Below, in pieces: positions 1-8,862 of a stretch of DNA of 64,000 nt. The stretch covers positions 310,001 through 374,000 of the forward strand of contig NZ_NWVC01000002.1 in the NCBI RefSeq assembly GCF_002374855.1, in the 5' to 3' direction. How positions within the stretch are numbered: the stretch's first letter is position 1; each line of letters opens with the position of its first letter. Under the pieces are notes generated by a model. It was not told the DNA's origin. It ran no database searches and saw nothing but the letters and a program-made list of their open reading frames with translations. This DNA comes from Sphingomonas adhaesiva (lineage in GTDB: Bacteria; Pseudomonadota; Alphaproteobacteria; Sphingomonadales; Sphingomonadaceae). The position numbers were made by a program, and so were the translations under genes.

Positions 1-1
1 G

Positions 2-439
2 CGCATCCTGGTGATGCGGCGCGACCCGCGCGACGTGGTGCTCAGTTGCTATCGCATCAATTTCACCCCCAGCCCCGCTGCGTGGTGCTTCAGCGACCTG
101 ACCGAGGCCGCGCGTCATTACGATGCGCTGATGCGGCTGACCGAGGCGTGCCGCGCGCACCTGCCGCTTGCGTTTCACGAGGTGCGCTACGACCGGCTGG
201 TGACCGATTTCGAGGCGACGGTGCGCGCGATGGCGGCGTTCATCGACCTGCCGTGGACCGACGATTTCCTGCGCTTCGACCGTACCGCGCAGCGGCGCGG
301 CGTCGGCACCGCCAGCGCGACGCAGGTGCGACAGGGGCTGTTCGACGGGCGCGGCCAGTGGCGCCGCTATGCCGAGCAACTCGCGCCGGCGTTGCCGATC
401 CTGGCGCCCTGGATCGAACGCTACGGGTTCGCCGACTAG
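2..439 (+). CDS. Sulfotransferase family protein, C-terminal part (cut by window edge)
   Basis: The frame is open from the first bases of the window, so the N-terminal part, with the PAPS 5'-phosphosulfate loop, lies outside. What remains is about 145 residues. The segment RRDPRDVVLSCY fits the 3'-phosphate-binding region of PAPS-dependent sulfotransferases (R..P.D...S.). It is followed by EVRYDRLVTDFEATVRAM and a C-terminal WRRYAEQLAPALPIL segment, as in bacterial sulfotransferases that often follow TPR repeats. Known for the family: sulfate transfer from PAPS to an acceptor. The acceptor here is unknown, and so is whether TPR repeats precede it. It ends about 110 bases before a terminator that serves the opposite strand. 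Confidence 0.8.
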   Translation, partial: RILVMRRDPRDVVLSCYRINFTPSPAAWCFSDLTEAARHYDALMRLTEACRAHLPLAFHEVRYDRLVTDFEATVRAMAAFIDLPWTDDFLRFDRTAQRRGVGTASATQVRQGLFDGRGQWRRYAEQLAPALPILAPWIERYGFAD

Positions 440-552
440 GCGCAACAGCCGACGCCGTCGGGCACGGCGATCAGATCATACACGCACATGACGATAGGCA
501 TGCGCAGCACCCGGTCGGCGCCGCGCGCCCGCGGTCCAGGCACCGGACAATA

Positions 553-583
553 GAAAAAGGGGGCGGGCCGAAGCCCACCCCCC
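553..583 (-). terminator. Rho-independent terminator of the TonB receptor gene
   Basis: On the minus strand a 10-base stem (GGGGGTGGGC / GCCCGCCCCC, one G-T-type mismatch position) closes a TTCG tetraloop and runs straight into five T residues. It lies about 28 bases after the stop codon of the TonB-dependent receptor. This is a textbook intrinsic terminator for that gene. Confidence 0.9.
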
Positions 584-610
584 TCATCAGGTTCGTTGTA
601 GTGACGTGGA

Positions 611-3600
611 TCAGAACTTGATCCGCGCACCCACACTGAAGCGGCGGCCCAGCGCGTCGTAGGTCGACGGATAGGTGTTGCCGCTGTTGAACGAGGTCGA
701 ACCGACCGTCCCGCCAACGAGCGGCGGATCCTTGTCGAGCAGGTTGGTGACCGTGATGGTGAGGTCGAAGTTGTCGCTCACACCGAAACGGGTAGCCAGA
801 TCCAGGTAGTTATACGCCGGGATACGCCCGAAGTTGACGGCCCGCCCTGCCAGCGAACCGCCCGTGAGGGTGCCCGAGAACGTCGTGACACCAGGCTCGA
901 CCTTCATGCTGGAGAGGTGGCGCCACAGCAGCGACACGTCGACCTGGCCGAAGGTCAGCGTGGTGCGCTGGTTCCAGCTGAATTCCGGCTGAAGCGAACC
1001 GGCGCTCGAGCTGGGACCCGCCGAACCCGGCGAACCGCAGTTCTGGCCATAAAGTCCGACGCACGACAGGATGTTGGACCCCGGCGCTGCCTGGAACCGC
1101 GAGCGGTTCGTCCAATTGCCCTGGAAGGTCAGGTTAAGCTTCGTGACACCCAGGTCGCGACGATAGTTGACACCCAGATCGATACCATCGGTCAGGATGT
1201 TACCGGCGTTGCTCGGCTGAATGATCAGACCGCGGGTCGTCGCCGGGTCGCCGTCAAGCGCACCGGTCGCCGGGTTACGGGCGATGTTCAAGCACGCCTG
1301 GCTGGTGGCGCTGGCGGCGGTGATGCCCGAGCCGGCCCGATCGCCGAAGCACAGGTTGTACGCGGCACCGGCCGTCAGCTGGGAGATCGCGTCGTCGATC
1401 TTGATGTTGTAATAGTCGACGCTGATCGACAGACCCGGCACGAACGACGGCTGCAACACGATCCCGGCCACGTAGGAATTCGACGTTTCCGGACGCAGGT
1501 TGATGTTGCCACCCGACGTGAAGTTCGCCTGACCCGCCGTCGGGATTTCGATATTCCCGATCGACGCGGCAGGCGCGCCCTGCGCACGGCAGACCGCGGC
1601 CAGATTGGCGTTGGTCGTCGGCGCCGCACCCGCGCACGCATCGTACGACAGGTTGGTCAGAGCGGTCGAAACCGGCGAGAACAGCTCACCGATGTTCGGC
1701 GCGCGCACCGCACGCTGGTAGTTACCGCGGATGCGTACGCCGTCGACCGGCTCCCAGGTGCCGCCACCCTTGTACGTCCAGGTGTCGTAGCTGGGGTTGC
1801 CCGGCGCATCGACCTTGTAAGACGAGTAACGCGCGCCCGCTTCCAGCGTCAGGCTGCGGAACAGCGGCTTGTCGGCGACAAGCGGCAGGATCAGCTCGCC
1901 ATAGCCTTCCCAGACATCGTAGCTGCCCGAGAAGGTCGGCGCGGCGCCACCGGCACCGCCCAGCTCACCCGGCGTCTGAGCAAGGATATCCGAGTCCTGG
2001 CCGGCGGTATACTTGCGATACTCGGTACCCAGCGCAAAGCCGATCGGCTCGCTGGCCCACGGCGACGAGAAGCCGACATCACCCGACAGCAGCGCCCGCG
2101 CCTGAGCCAGGCTGGTGCGGTTCGACGAGGTGCTGTTCGCCGTCAGGTAAGCCACCTGATCGGGCGAAATCGATCCCTGCGCACCGAACAGGTTGATCGG
2201 AACGCAACCGGTGCCCGCAGCGACGTCCGCACCGCCGGGCGCACCGCCGAGGCAGGTGGTGGTGTTGGTCGCGAACGCAGCCGACCGCACGCGCGAGGTC
2301 AGCACGTAGTTGCGAATGGTCTGCGTGTTCTCGGATTCACCGTACGAACCGTTGACGTCCAACGAGATCCGGTCAGTGAGACCGACCTTCACGCCGGCGC
2401 GATAGTCGAACAGCGTGGTGACATAGTCCGAAATACGCGAGCCGACTTCCGTCGTGCGGCGGTTGGTCGCCACCGTGAAATAGCGGAAGTTGGGATCGGT
2501 GACCGTAGTGGCCGTCGCGGCCGCGGCGCACTGCGCTGCGGTCAGCTGGGCAACCTGCACGCCCTGCGCTGTGAAGGTCGGGTTATTGGCGCAGAACTGA
2601 GCGCGCGCGGCGGCCGGCAGGTACGGGTTGGAGAACGGAATCGCCAGGCTCGACCCGAAGATGCCCGACGGCGCGATGATCGTGCTGACGGTGTTCTTCG
2701 AGAACATGCCGCGTGCATAGACCTGCACCGTGTCCGACACGTCATAGTGACCCGCACCGTAGATGTTGTAACGGCGGAACGGCACCTGGAAAACGTTGTA
2801 CGGGTTGAAGTTGAACGGCACCACCGGCGACGTCAGCGCGCCGGTCGTCGGGTTGATCTGACGGTTGCCCGCGATCCGGGTCGGATCACCAGCCGGCGCG
2901 AGGCCGGCGAGGCTGAAGCGGGTCGGCACCGTGGTGCCGGAGCCGCCCACCGCACCCGACGTCGAGGTATAGTTGTTGAGCGCGAAATCGCGTGCCCCCT
3001 GATAGATCGGGTCCGCGTTCTGGTACCCGACCGACAAGACGACATTGCCGCGCCCGTCCGCCAGGTTCGAGCCGACCGTCAGATCGACGCGCGTCCGCTC
3101 ACCGTCGCCGCGCTCGGTGATCCCTTCGGAGACATTCAGCTCCATACCCGAAAAGTCGGAGCGGGTGATGAAGTTGATACCGCCCGCAACCGCGTCCGCG
3201 CCGTAGGTGGTGGCAGCGCCACCGGTCAGAACGTCGGTACGCTCGATCAGCGCGAGCGGGATGTTATTGAGGTCGACGCGCCCGATCGCGCTGGACGGCG
3301 CGATGCGGTTACCGTCGAGCAGCACGACGTTGCGGAAGTTGCCCAGGCCACGAAGGTCGGCGAAGGACGCGCCGCCGTTGCCGTTGTTGACCGACGAACC
3401 GATCGACGGAACCGCACCCGGCAGGTCGCGCAGCAGTTCTTCGGCGGTGTTGCGCTGGCGCAGCTGGATTTCTTCCTGGCCGATCACGGACACCGGGCTG
3501 GACGAGATCAGGTTCGGGTTGCGGATCAGCGTGCCGGTGACGACGATGTCGCCGGTGCTGTTGTCGCCGGCCGGCGGGGCCGATTCCTGGCTGGAGATGC

Positions 3601-3751
3601 CGGCGGCGGGCGCCGACGGATCGGTGCTCTGCACGCCCGTCTTGGGCTGGCTGGCCGGATCGGCCGTCTGTGCGAGTGCCGGGTGGGCGATCACCGCCGC
3701 ACCGACGAGCAGCGTCGATGCGAGCAGGCGCGAACGATAGACGTTCAGCAT
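611..3751 (-). CDS. TonB-dependent outer-membrane receptor
   Basis: A protein of 1046 residues, outer-membrane beta-barrel type, taking up large substrates with energy from TonB-ExbBD. The start was set at 3751 because AAGGGGA lies at good spacing before this ATG and a clean signal peptide follows (residues 1-28, ending HPALAQ). A longer open frame to 3868 lacks these features. After a low-complexity Pro/Ser/Gln linker comes GDIVVTGTLIRNPN, the usual start of the plug domain in sphingomonad receptors, then plug motifs (LRDLPG, LRGLGNFRNVVLLDG, GGAATTYGADAVAGGINFIT). The barrel ends in FSVGARIKF with the terminal Phe expected for BAM recognition. The substrate cannot be told: no transporter, regulator or enzyme partner is adjacent. 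It is transcribed alone and ends at a strong terminator. Confidence 0.93.
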   Translation of the reverse strand: MLNVYRSRLLASTLLVGAAVIAHPALAQTADPASQPKTGVQSTDPSAPAAGISSQESAPPAGDNSTGDIVVTGTLIRNPNLISSSPVSVIGQEEIQLRQRNTAEELLRDLPGAVPSIGSSVNNGNGGASFADLRGLGNFRNVVLLDGNRIAPSSAIGRVDLNNIPLALIERTDVLTGGAATTYGADAVAGGINFITRSDFSGMELNVSEGITERGDGERTRVDLTVGSNLADGRGNVVLSVGYQNADPIYQGARDFALNNYTSTSGAVGGSGTTVPTRFSLAGLAPAGDPTRIAGNRQINPTTGALTSPVVPFNFNPYNVFQVPFRRYNIYGAGHYDVSDTVQVYARGMFSKNTVSTIIAPSGIFGSSLAIPFSNPYLPAAARAQFCANNPTFTAQGVQVAQLTAAQCAAAATATTVTDPNFRYFTVATNRRTTEVGSRISDYVTTLFDYRAGVKVGLTDRISLDVNGSYGESENTQTIRNYVLTSRVRSAAFATNTTTCLGGAPGGADVAAGTGCVPINLFGAQGSISPDQVAYLTANSTSSNRTSLAQARALLSGDVGFSSPWASEPIGFALGTEYRKYTAGQDSDILAQTPGELGGAGGAAPTFSGSYDVWEGYGELILPLVADKPLFRSLTLEAGARYSSYKVDAPGNPSYDTWTYKGGGTWEPVDGVRIRGNYQRAVRAPNIGELFSPVSTALTNLSYDACAGAAPTTNANLAAVCRAQGAPAASIGNIEIPTAGQANFTSGGNINLRPETSNSYVAGIVLQPSFVPGLSISVDYYNIKIDDAISQLTAGAAYNLCFGDRAGSGITAASATSQACLNIARNPATGALDGDPATTRGLIIQPSNAGNILTDGIDLGVNYRRDLGVTKLNLTFQGNWTNRSRFQAAPGSNILSCVGLYGQNCGSPGSAGPSSSAGSLQPEFSWNQRTTLTFGQVDVSLLWRHLSSMKVEPGVTTFSGTLTGGSLAGRAVNFGRIPAYNYLDLATRFGVSDNFDLTITVTNLLDKDPPLVGGTVGSTSFNSGNTYPSTYDALGRRFSVGARIKF

Positions 3752-3977
3752 ATAAGTCCCCTTGTAGACGCCGGTTTTCCGGCGCGCTCCCTTGTGTGCC
3801 CCGGGCGTGCGTCGCCCGGAATGTCGTTTCGCTATCGCGGCGGACCCCGCGACCGCAACATGTGTCATGCCATAGCCACATTTTTCGCACGGGTGTTACA
3901 TGTTGGTCACACAGTCGACTTGCCGGTGCCGATGACGCGACCTACGGCGCGCAGCACGTGGTTCGGGAGAGACAGGG

Positions 3978-4526
3978 ATGACCGGGAAGCTGATTGTAGG
4001 AGCCGTCGCGCTGGCGACCATCGCCTGCCCCTCGCTGGCGGCCGCGCAGGACCGCGCGACCGATGGCGGCGCGACGCGCGTGCTGGCGTCCTTTGCCGAA
4101 TGCCGCCGCATCGCCGCGGCCGACGCGCGGCTGGCGTGTTTCGACAAGGCGAGCGCGGCGCTGGAGCAGGCGGTGGCAGCGCGGGACGTGCGGATCGTCG
4201 ATCGCGGCGACGTGCGCAAGGCGCGGCGCTCGCTGTTCGGGCTGAACCTGCCGTCGCTGGGCATCTTCGGCGGCGGCGACGGCGACAAGGACGACGAGCG
4301 CGAGGCGTTCACGGAGATCAACAGCACGGTCCAGGCCGCGCGCGCCGGCCCCAACGGGCGCGGCGAGATCGTGCTGGCCGACGAAGGCCATCCGGTGTGG
4401 CAGACCACCGATGCGATGAACTTCCTGCCGCGCGCCGGCGCCAAGGTGCGCGTCCGGCGCGGTGCGATGGGCGGCTATTTCATCAACGTCGACAGCCGCA
4501 GCTATCGCGCCATTCGCCTGCGTTAG
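3978..4526 (+). CDS. Conserved exported protein of unknown function
   Basis: 182 residues with an N-terminal signal peptide (hydrophobic core LIVGAVALATIACPSLAAAQ, cleavage near residue 24). RBS GAGAGACAGGG precedes the ATG. Residues about 34-50 hold CRRIAAADARLACFD, a two-cysteine motif common at the N-terminus of small exported proteobacterial proteins, probably a disulfide-bonded helical pair. A Gly/Asp-rich linker (FGGGDGDKDDER) leads to a C-terminal beta-rich part with GEIVLADEGHPVWQTTD and VRRGAMGGYFINVDSRSYRAIRLR. I do not recognise a biochemical function. Periplasmic location is inferred from the signal peptide. It converges with, and overlaps by four bases, the DUF2093 gene. Confidence 0.8.
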   Translation: MTGKLIVGAVALATIACPSLAAAQDRATDGGATRVLASFAECRRIAAADARLACFDKASAALEQAVAARDVRIVDRGDVRKARRSLFGLNLPSLGIFGGGDGDKDDEREAFTEINSTVQAARAGPNGRGEIVLADEGHPVWQTTDAMNFLPRAGAKVRVRRGAMGGYFINVDSRSYRAIRLR

Positions 4527-4726
4527 CGCGCGGGCGCCATTTCCTGCGCGGCGATCGCGGCGCTGGCGAACGGGCGCTGGGTGGCGACGTCCCAATAGCG
4601 CAGGTCCTCCAGCGCGATGCGCGCGCCGGTGACCGCGCACGGCACGTGATCGCCGGGCGACAGGATGCGGAAGCCGTTGGCCATGTAATGGATCCTGGCG
4701 GCGCGGTCGGCGTGGGACATCAGCAT
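4523..4726 (-). CDS. DUF2093 domain protein
   Basis: 67 residues matching the small alphaproteobacterial DUF2093 family: ARIHYMANGFRILSPGDHVPCAVTG, then IALEDLRYWDVATQRPFASA. These are the family hallmarks (ANGFR..PG..V.CAVTG, L..LRYW.V..Q...A). Function is unknown. The single Cys and many charged residues suggest a soluble cytoplasmic protein. It lies 25 bases downstream of xseA on the same strand and is probably co-transcribed. An alternative start at the second Met (MSHADRAAR) is possible. Confidence 0.85.
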   Translation of the reverse strand: MLMSHADRAARIHYMANGFRILSPGDHVPCAVTGARIALEDLRYWDVATQRPFASAAIAAQEMAPAR

Positions 4727-4751
4727 CGGTCAACGAACCTTCGAACGGGGA

Positions 4752-6191
4752 TCACAGCAGCCGCGGCTGCGCGGTACCGGGGTCGGGATAGGCTCGCGCG
4801 GGCTTGCGCTCAACCTTCGGCGTCGGCGGCACGGCGGTGCCATCGCCATCCTCTACCCGCGCCGCCACCGCGCCGTCGCGGAAGCGCAGGCGGATCGCGC
4901 CGGCCGCGCGCGCGGCGGCGGCGGTGGTCAGCGTCGCGCCGTCCTGCCCCTCCACCCGCGCATAGCCGCGCTCCAGGATCCGGTCGGGGTTGAGGCTGTC
5001 GACCAGCCGGCCGACGTCCGCCAGCCGCGCGCGCGCCGCCTCCACGCGCCGTGCCAGCGTCGCGGGGCGGATCGCGCCGCCCGCGCGGTCCAGCTCGCCG
5101 CGCGCGCGCGTGACGCGGCGTTCCAGCCCGCGGTCGAGCCGGCCGCCCAGGTCATCGAGCCGCTGGCGCTGCGGCCCCAGCAGGCGGTCGCGCGCCGGCA
5201 GCACGCGCGCCAGCGCCTCCAGCCGCTCGCGCCCGCGCTCAACATAGCGGCGCGCGCAGCGTTCGGTGCGGTTGGCCATCGCGTCGAGCGACAGGCGCAA
5301 CTCCGCCAGCACCGGCACCGCGATCTCCGCCGCTGCGGTGGGCGTGGGCGCGCGCAGGTCGGCGGCGTGATCGCACAAGGTGGTGTCGGTCTCGTGTCCC
5401 ACCGCCGAGATGATCGGGATCGTGCAGGCCGCGACCGCGCGCACCACCGCTTCCTCGTTGAAGGCCCACAGATCCTCGATCGAGCCGCCGCCGCGCGCCA
5501 CGATCACCAGGTCGGGGCGCCGCACGGGGCCGCTGCCGCCCACGGGCAGCGCGTCGAAGCCGCGCACCGCCGCGGCGACCTCCTCCGCCGCGCCCTGCCC
5601 CTGCACCTTCACCGGCCAGACGACGACATGCGTCGGGCAGCGATCCTCCAGCCGGTGGAGGATGTCGCGGATCACGGCGCCGGTCGGCGAGGTGACGACC
5701 CCGATGGTGCGCGGCATGAACGGCAGCGGCTTCTTCGCGGCGCGGTCGAACAGCCCCTCCGCCGCCAGCTTCGCCTTCAGCTTTTCCAGCAGCGCCATCA
5801 GCGCGCCGGCACCGGCCAGCTCCATCCGGTCGATGACGATCTGGTATTTCGAGCGGCCGGGATAGGTCGTCAGGCGCCCGGTCGCGACCACCTCCACCCC
5901 GTCCTCCGGGTGGAAGGCGAGGCCCGCGGCGCTGCCTTTCCACATCACTCCGTCGATCACTGCGGCATCGTCCTTCAGGCACAGGTATACGTGGCCGGAC
6001 GCGGCGCGCTTGTACCCCGAAATCTCGCCGCGCAGGCGGACATGGCCGAATTCGCCCTCAACCATCCGCTTCAGCCGGCCCGACAGTTCGCTGACGCTGA
6101 GCGCCATCGCATTGTCGCCGGGCATCGCCTCGGCTACCAGCCGCCCCGCCCCGCTGTCGTGGGGGTGGGTATCGTAAAGGGGGTCGGCCAT
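4752..6191 (-). CDS. xseA: Exodeoxyribonuclease VII large subunit
   Basis: 479 residues. XseA with several copies of small subunit XseB degrades single-stranded DNA to oligonucleotides. The N-terminal OB-fold ([15 protein letters not shown]: [45 protein letters not shown]) is followed by the catalytic domain with [17 protein letters not shown] (the DxxRGGG-type motif, here IVARGGG) and [29 protein letters not shown] long Arg/Ala-rich coiled-coil region (residues about 290-420), which binds XseB, precedes the C-terminal [10 protein letters not shown] segment. The start MADPLYD at 6191 was chosen from family length. It shares the tetramer CATG with the purD start on the other strand. xseB is not in the window. 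Confidence 0.95.
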   Translation of the reverse strand: MADPLYDTHPHDSGAGRLVAEAMPGDNAMALSVSELSGRLKRMVEGEFGHVRLRGEISGYKRAASGHVYLCLKDDAAVIDGVMWKGSAAGLAFHPEDGVEVVATGRLTTYPGRSKYQIVIDRMELAGAGALMALLEKLKAKLAAEGLFDRAAKKPLPFMPRTIGVVTSPTGAVIRDILHRLEDRCPTHVVVWPVKVQGQGAAEEVAAAVRGFDALPVGGSGPVRRPDLVIVARGGGSIEDLWAFNEEAVVRAVAACTIPIISAVGHETDTTLCDHAADLRAPTPTAAAEIAVPVLAELRLSLDAMANRTERCARRYVERGRERLEALARVLPARDRLLGPQRQRLDDLGGRLDRGLERRVTRARGELDRAGGAIRPATLARRVEAARARLADVGRLVDSLNPDRILERGYARVEGQDGATLTTAAAARAAGAIRLRFRDGAVAARVEDGDGTAVPPTPKVERKPARAYPDPGTAQPRLL

Positions 6192-7449
6192 GAACATCCT
6201 GCTGGTGGGGTCTGGGGGCCGCGAGCATGCGCTCGCGTGGAAACTCGCGCAGTCGCCGCTTCTCGATACGCTGTTCGCCGCGCCGGGCAACCCCGGCATC
6301 GCGCAACATGCGACGATCGCCGAGCTGGACGTGGCGGATCACCGCGCGGTGATCGATTTCGTCCGCCGCCAGCAGATCGGGCTGGTGGTCGTCGGCCCCG
6401 AAGGCCCGCTGGTAGACGGGCTGGCCGACAATATCCGCGCGATCGGCGTGCCGGTGTTCGGGCCGGGGCGTGAGGCCGCGCGGCTGGAAGGGTCGAAGGG
6501 CTTCACCAAGGATCTGTGCGCCCGCGTCGGCATCCCCACCGCGCGCTATTTCCGCGTCACCTCGCGCGACGGCGCGCTCGCCTGCCTCGACGATTTCGGC
6601 GACACCTGCGTCATCAAGGCCGATGGCCTGGCCGCGGGCAAGGGCGTGGTGGTGGCCGACACCCGCGCCCAGGCGGAGGCGGCGATCCGCGACCTGTACG
6701 CCAACGGCCCGGTCGAGGCGGTGATCGAGGAGCGGCTGGAGGGACCGGAGGCCAGCCTGTTCGTCCTGTCCGACGGCAGCGCGACCGCGGTGTTCGGATC
6801 GGCGCAGGACCACAAGCGCGTCGGCGACGGCGATACCGGCCCGAACACCGGCGGCATGGGCGCGTACAGCCCCGCGCTGGTGCTGACCCCGGAGCTGGAG
6901 GAACGCGCGCTGGGCGAGATCGTGCGCCCGACCATCGACGCGCTGGCCGCCGCCGGCACCCCCTATGTCGGCGTCCTGTACGCCGGGCTGATGCTGACCG
7001 CCGAGGGGCCGAAGCTGATCGAATATAACGTGCGGTTCGGCGACCCGGAGTGCCAGGTGCTGATGATGCGCTTCGCCGGGGATCTGGCCGAGGTACTGCT
7101 GGCGGTGGCGGAGGGGCGGCTGGCCGACCTGCCCGCCCCCGCCTTCGCCGACGATGCCGCGCTGACCGTGGTGATGGCCGCGAACGGCTATCCCGGCACC
7201 CCGGAACAGGGCGGCGCGATCGGCGGCATTACGGCGGCAGAACGAGATGGCGCGGTCGCCTTCCAGGCGGGCACCGCGCTGCACGGCGAGCAGCTGGTCG
7301 CCTCCGGTGGGCGCGTGCTGGCGGTCACCGCGACCGGTGCTGACATCGCCGCGGCGCAACGCGCGGCCTATGCCGCGGTCGATGCGATCGACTTCCCGAC
7401 CGGATTCTTCCGCCGCGATATCGGAGCCAAGGCGGTCGACAAAGGTTGA
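6190..7449 (+). CDS. purD: Phosphoribosylamine-glycine ligase (GARS)
   Basis: 419 residues, the usual PurD length. It makes glycinamide ribonucleotide from phosphoribosylamine, glycine and ATP, the second step of de novo purine synthesis. The start is fixed by [20 protein letters not shown], the family N-terminus. Further signatures are [17 protein letters not shown]-grasp [38 protein letters not shown] and [12 protein letters not shown]. It stands alone, divergent from xseA with overlapping start codons, so its promoter must lie within the xseA coding region. Confidence 0.97.
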   Translation: MNILLVGSGGREHALAWKLAQSPLLDTLFAAPGNPGIAQHATIAELDVADHRAVIDFVRRQQIGLVVVGPEGPLVDGLADNIRAIGVPVFGPGREAARLEGSKGFTKDLCARVGIPTARYFRVTSRDGALACLDDFGDTCVIKADGLAAGKGVVVADTRAQAEAAIRDLYANGPVEAVIEERLEGPEASLFVLSDGSATAVFGSAQDHKRVGDGDTGPNTGGMGAYSPALVLTPELEERALGEIVRPTIDALAAAGTPYVGVLYAGLMLTAEGPKLIEYNVRFGDPECQVLMMRFAGDLAEVLLAVAEGRLADLPAPAFADDAALTVVMAANGYPGTPEQGGAIGGITAAERDGAVAFQAGTALHGEQLVASGGRVLAVTATGADIAAAQRAAYAAVDAIDFPTGFFRRDIGAKAVDKG

Positions 7450-7460
7450 TCTCTCCCGGT

Positions 7461-7488
7461 ACGTCTAACAGGCGGCACGTCTAACAGG
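7461..7488. repeat. Two tandem copies of a 12-base direct repeat
   Basis: ACGTCTAACAGG occurs at 7461-7472 and again at 7477-7488, separated by CGGC, just before the start of the HhH gene. The two copies are identical. They could be a protein-binding site or a small duplication; nothing in the sequence decides this. Confidence 0.7.
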
Positions 7489-7496
7489 ATGCCCAG

Positions 7497-8177
7497 ATGA
7501 ATTCAGGCAGCTTCTCTCTCGAACCGGTGTCGCAGGACGGCGTGCTGGTCACGATCGCGCTGGTCGTCGTCGCCATTGCCGCGATCCTGACGGTCATCGC
7601 GATGATCGTCGGCGCCCGCAACAAGCGCGCGCGCCGGGCGGCGGAGGCGGACGAGCAACAGCGTATCGCCGACCTGAAGGCCGATGGCGTCGAGGCGTCG
7701 CCGCCCGCGGGTATCCCTGCCCCTGCTCCTGCCCCTGCCCCGGTAGCGGCACCCATCGCACCTGCCGAAGAACCGTCGACGGAACCGATGCTGTCCGACG
7801 GACCGGCAACCGAGGCGCCGCTCGCCGACGAACCGATCGCCGCCGCCGCGCCGCTGGACGCGACGCCCGCGAGCATCGCCGCGGATGCGCCTTCCCCGGC
7901 CTCCGCGACCGCTGCGGCCCCTTCCGCGGACCCCGGCGCGCAGCCGGTGTCGCTGCTGAAGGGGCTTGGCCCCAAGATCGCCGCGCGCCTCGCCGACCTG
8001 GGCATCACCCGCGTCGACCAGCTGGCGTGGATCGACGATGCCGAGGCCGCCGAATTGGACGCGCAGCTGTCGCCGTTCGAGGGGCGGATGGAGCGTGATC
8101 GCTGGCGCGAACAGGCCCGGCTGCTCGCCGGCGGCAACCGCGCCGCCTATGAGGCACAGTTCGGGAAGCTGGGATGA
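7497..8177 (+). CDS. Membrane-anchored helix-hairpin-helix protein
   Basis: 226 residues. One transmembrane helix lies at about residues 17-39 (GVLVTIALVVVAIAAILTVI), followed by basic residues (RNKRARR), so the rest is likely cytoplasmic. A long Ala/Pro/Glu low-complexity linker (residues about 65-145) leads to a C-terminal helix-hairpin-helix domain, LLKGLGPKIAARLADLGITR and DQLAWIDD, of the kind annotated as predicted flap-endonuclease-like or ribosomal-L21-like. HhH motifs bind DNA backbone non-specifically. Nuclease residues are not evident, so DNA tethering is as likely as catalysis. The stop overlaps the start of the Gre-like gene by four bases, indicating coupled translation. Confidence 0.75.
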   Translation: MNSGSFSLEPVSQDGVLVTIALVVVAIAAILTVIAMIVGARNKRARRAAEADEQQRIADLKADGVEASPPAGIPAPAPAPAPVAAPIAPAEEPSTEPMLSDGPATEAPLADEPIAAAAPLDATPASIAADAPSPASATAAAPSADPGAQPVSLLKGLGPKIAARLADLGITRVDQLAWIDDAEAAELDAQLSPFEGRMERDRWREQARLLAGGNRAAYEAQFGKLG

Positions 8178-8629
8178 GCGTCGCCTTCCGCCGCGAAAGC
8201 GACGATGAGCATCTGGAGCCGCGCTTCGAACTGCCGATCCCGCCCGGGCCCAATCTGGTGACGTCGCGCGGGCGGGCGCTGATCGACGAGCGTATTGCCC
8301 TGCTGGAAGCCTCGCTGCCGGACGCGGCAGATGAGGAGGCGGCCAAGCGCATCCAGCGCGACCTGCGCTATTGGAAGACGCGCCGTGCCACCGCGATCGA
8401 GACCGCCGCCCGCACCGACGGCATCGTCGGCTTCGGATCGCGCGTGACGTTCCGGATGGCCGGCACGGAGCGGACCGCGACGCTGGTCGGCGACGACGAA
8501 GCCGATCCGGCGGCCGGGCTGCTGTCCTTCTCCGCCCCCCTGCCCCGCGCGCTGATGGGCGCCGAGGCGGGCGAGACGATCGCGTTCAACGGGCGCGAGG
8601 ATGCGATCGAGGTGATCGCGGTCGGTTGA
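8174..8629 (+). CDS. GreA/GreB-family transcription elongation factor
   Basis: 151 residues. The N-terminal half (about residues 35-80) is a charged helical hairpin with an acidic tip (LPDAADEEAA), the part that in Gre factors enters the RNA polymerase secondary channel and stimulates transcript cleavage. The C-terminal half (residues about 85-151: GIVGFGSRVTFRM, TATLVGDDEADPA, LPRALMGAEAGETI) is the FKBP-like domain that docks on the polymerase. It diverges from canonical GreA at the N-terminus, so it may be a specialised paralogue. ATGA overlap with the upstream HhH gene implies translational coupling. Confidence 0.82.
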   Translation: MSVAFRRESDDEHLEPRFELPIPPGPNLVTSRGRALIDERIALLEASLPDAADEEAAKRIQRDLRYWKTRRATAIETAARTDGIVGFGSRVTFRMAGTERTATLVGDDEADPAAGLLSFSAPLPRALMGAEAGETIAFNGREDAIEVIAVG

Positions 8630-8862
8630 ACGGGCGGGAACGGGGCGAGCACCTAAGCCGACGTCGGAGAAACTGGCGACGCATGCCGCCTGAGAGTCGG
8701 CAACCCGGAATTGTTAGTGGTTGCTGCGAAGGTCGGTCTTCTTGCGTCATCCCATCCGTCACCCGGGTGAAGGCCGGAGTTCATGTTGGCACAGATTGAT
8801 ATAAGGCTCGAATACGTCCCGGTTACAGGCCAATGGATCGCCGCGCTGCGCCGCCCCAGCCC

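Noticed and set aside
917..4993. A very long open frame opposite the first TonB receptor gene
   Set aside because: It is the antisense shadow of a GC-rich gene: Arg/Gly/Ala-rich translation without any domain, and the receptor on the other strand has a signal peptide, plug and barrel. The same holds for a long frame opposite the second receptor (29771-32833).
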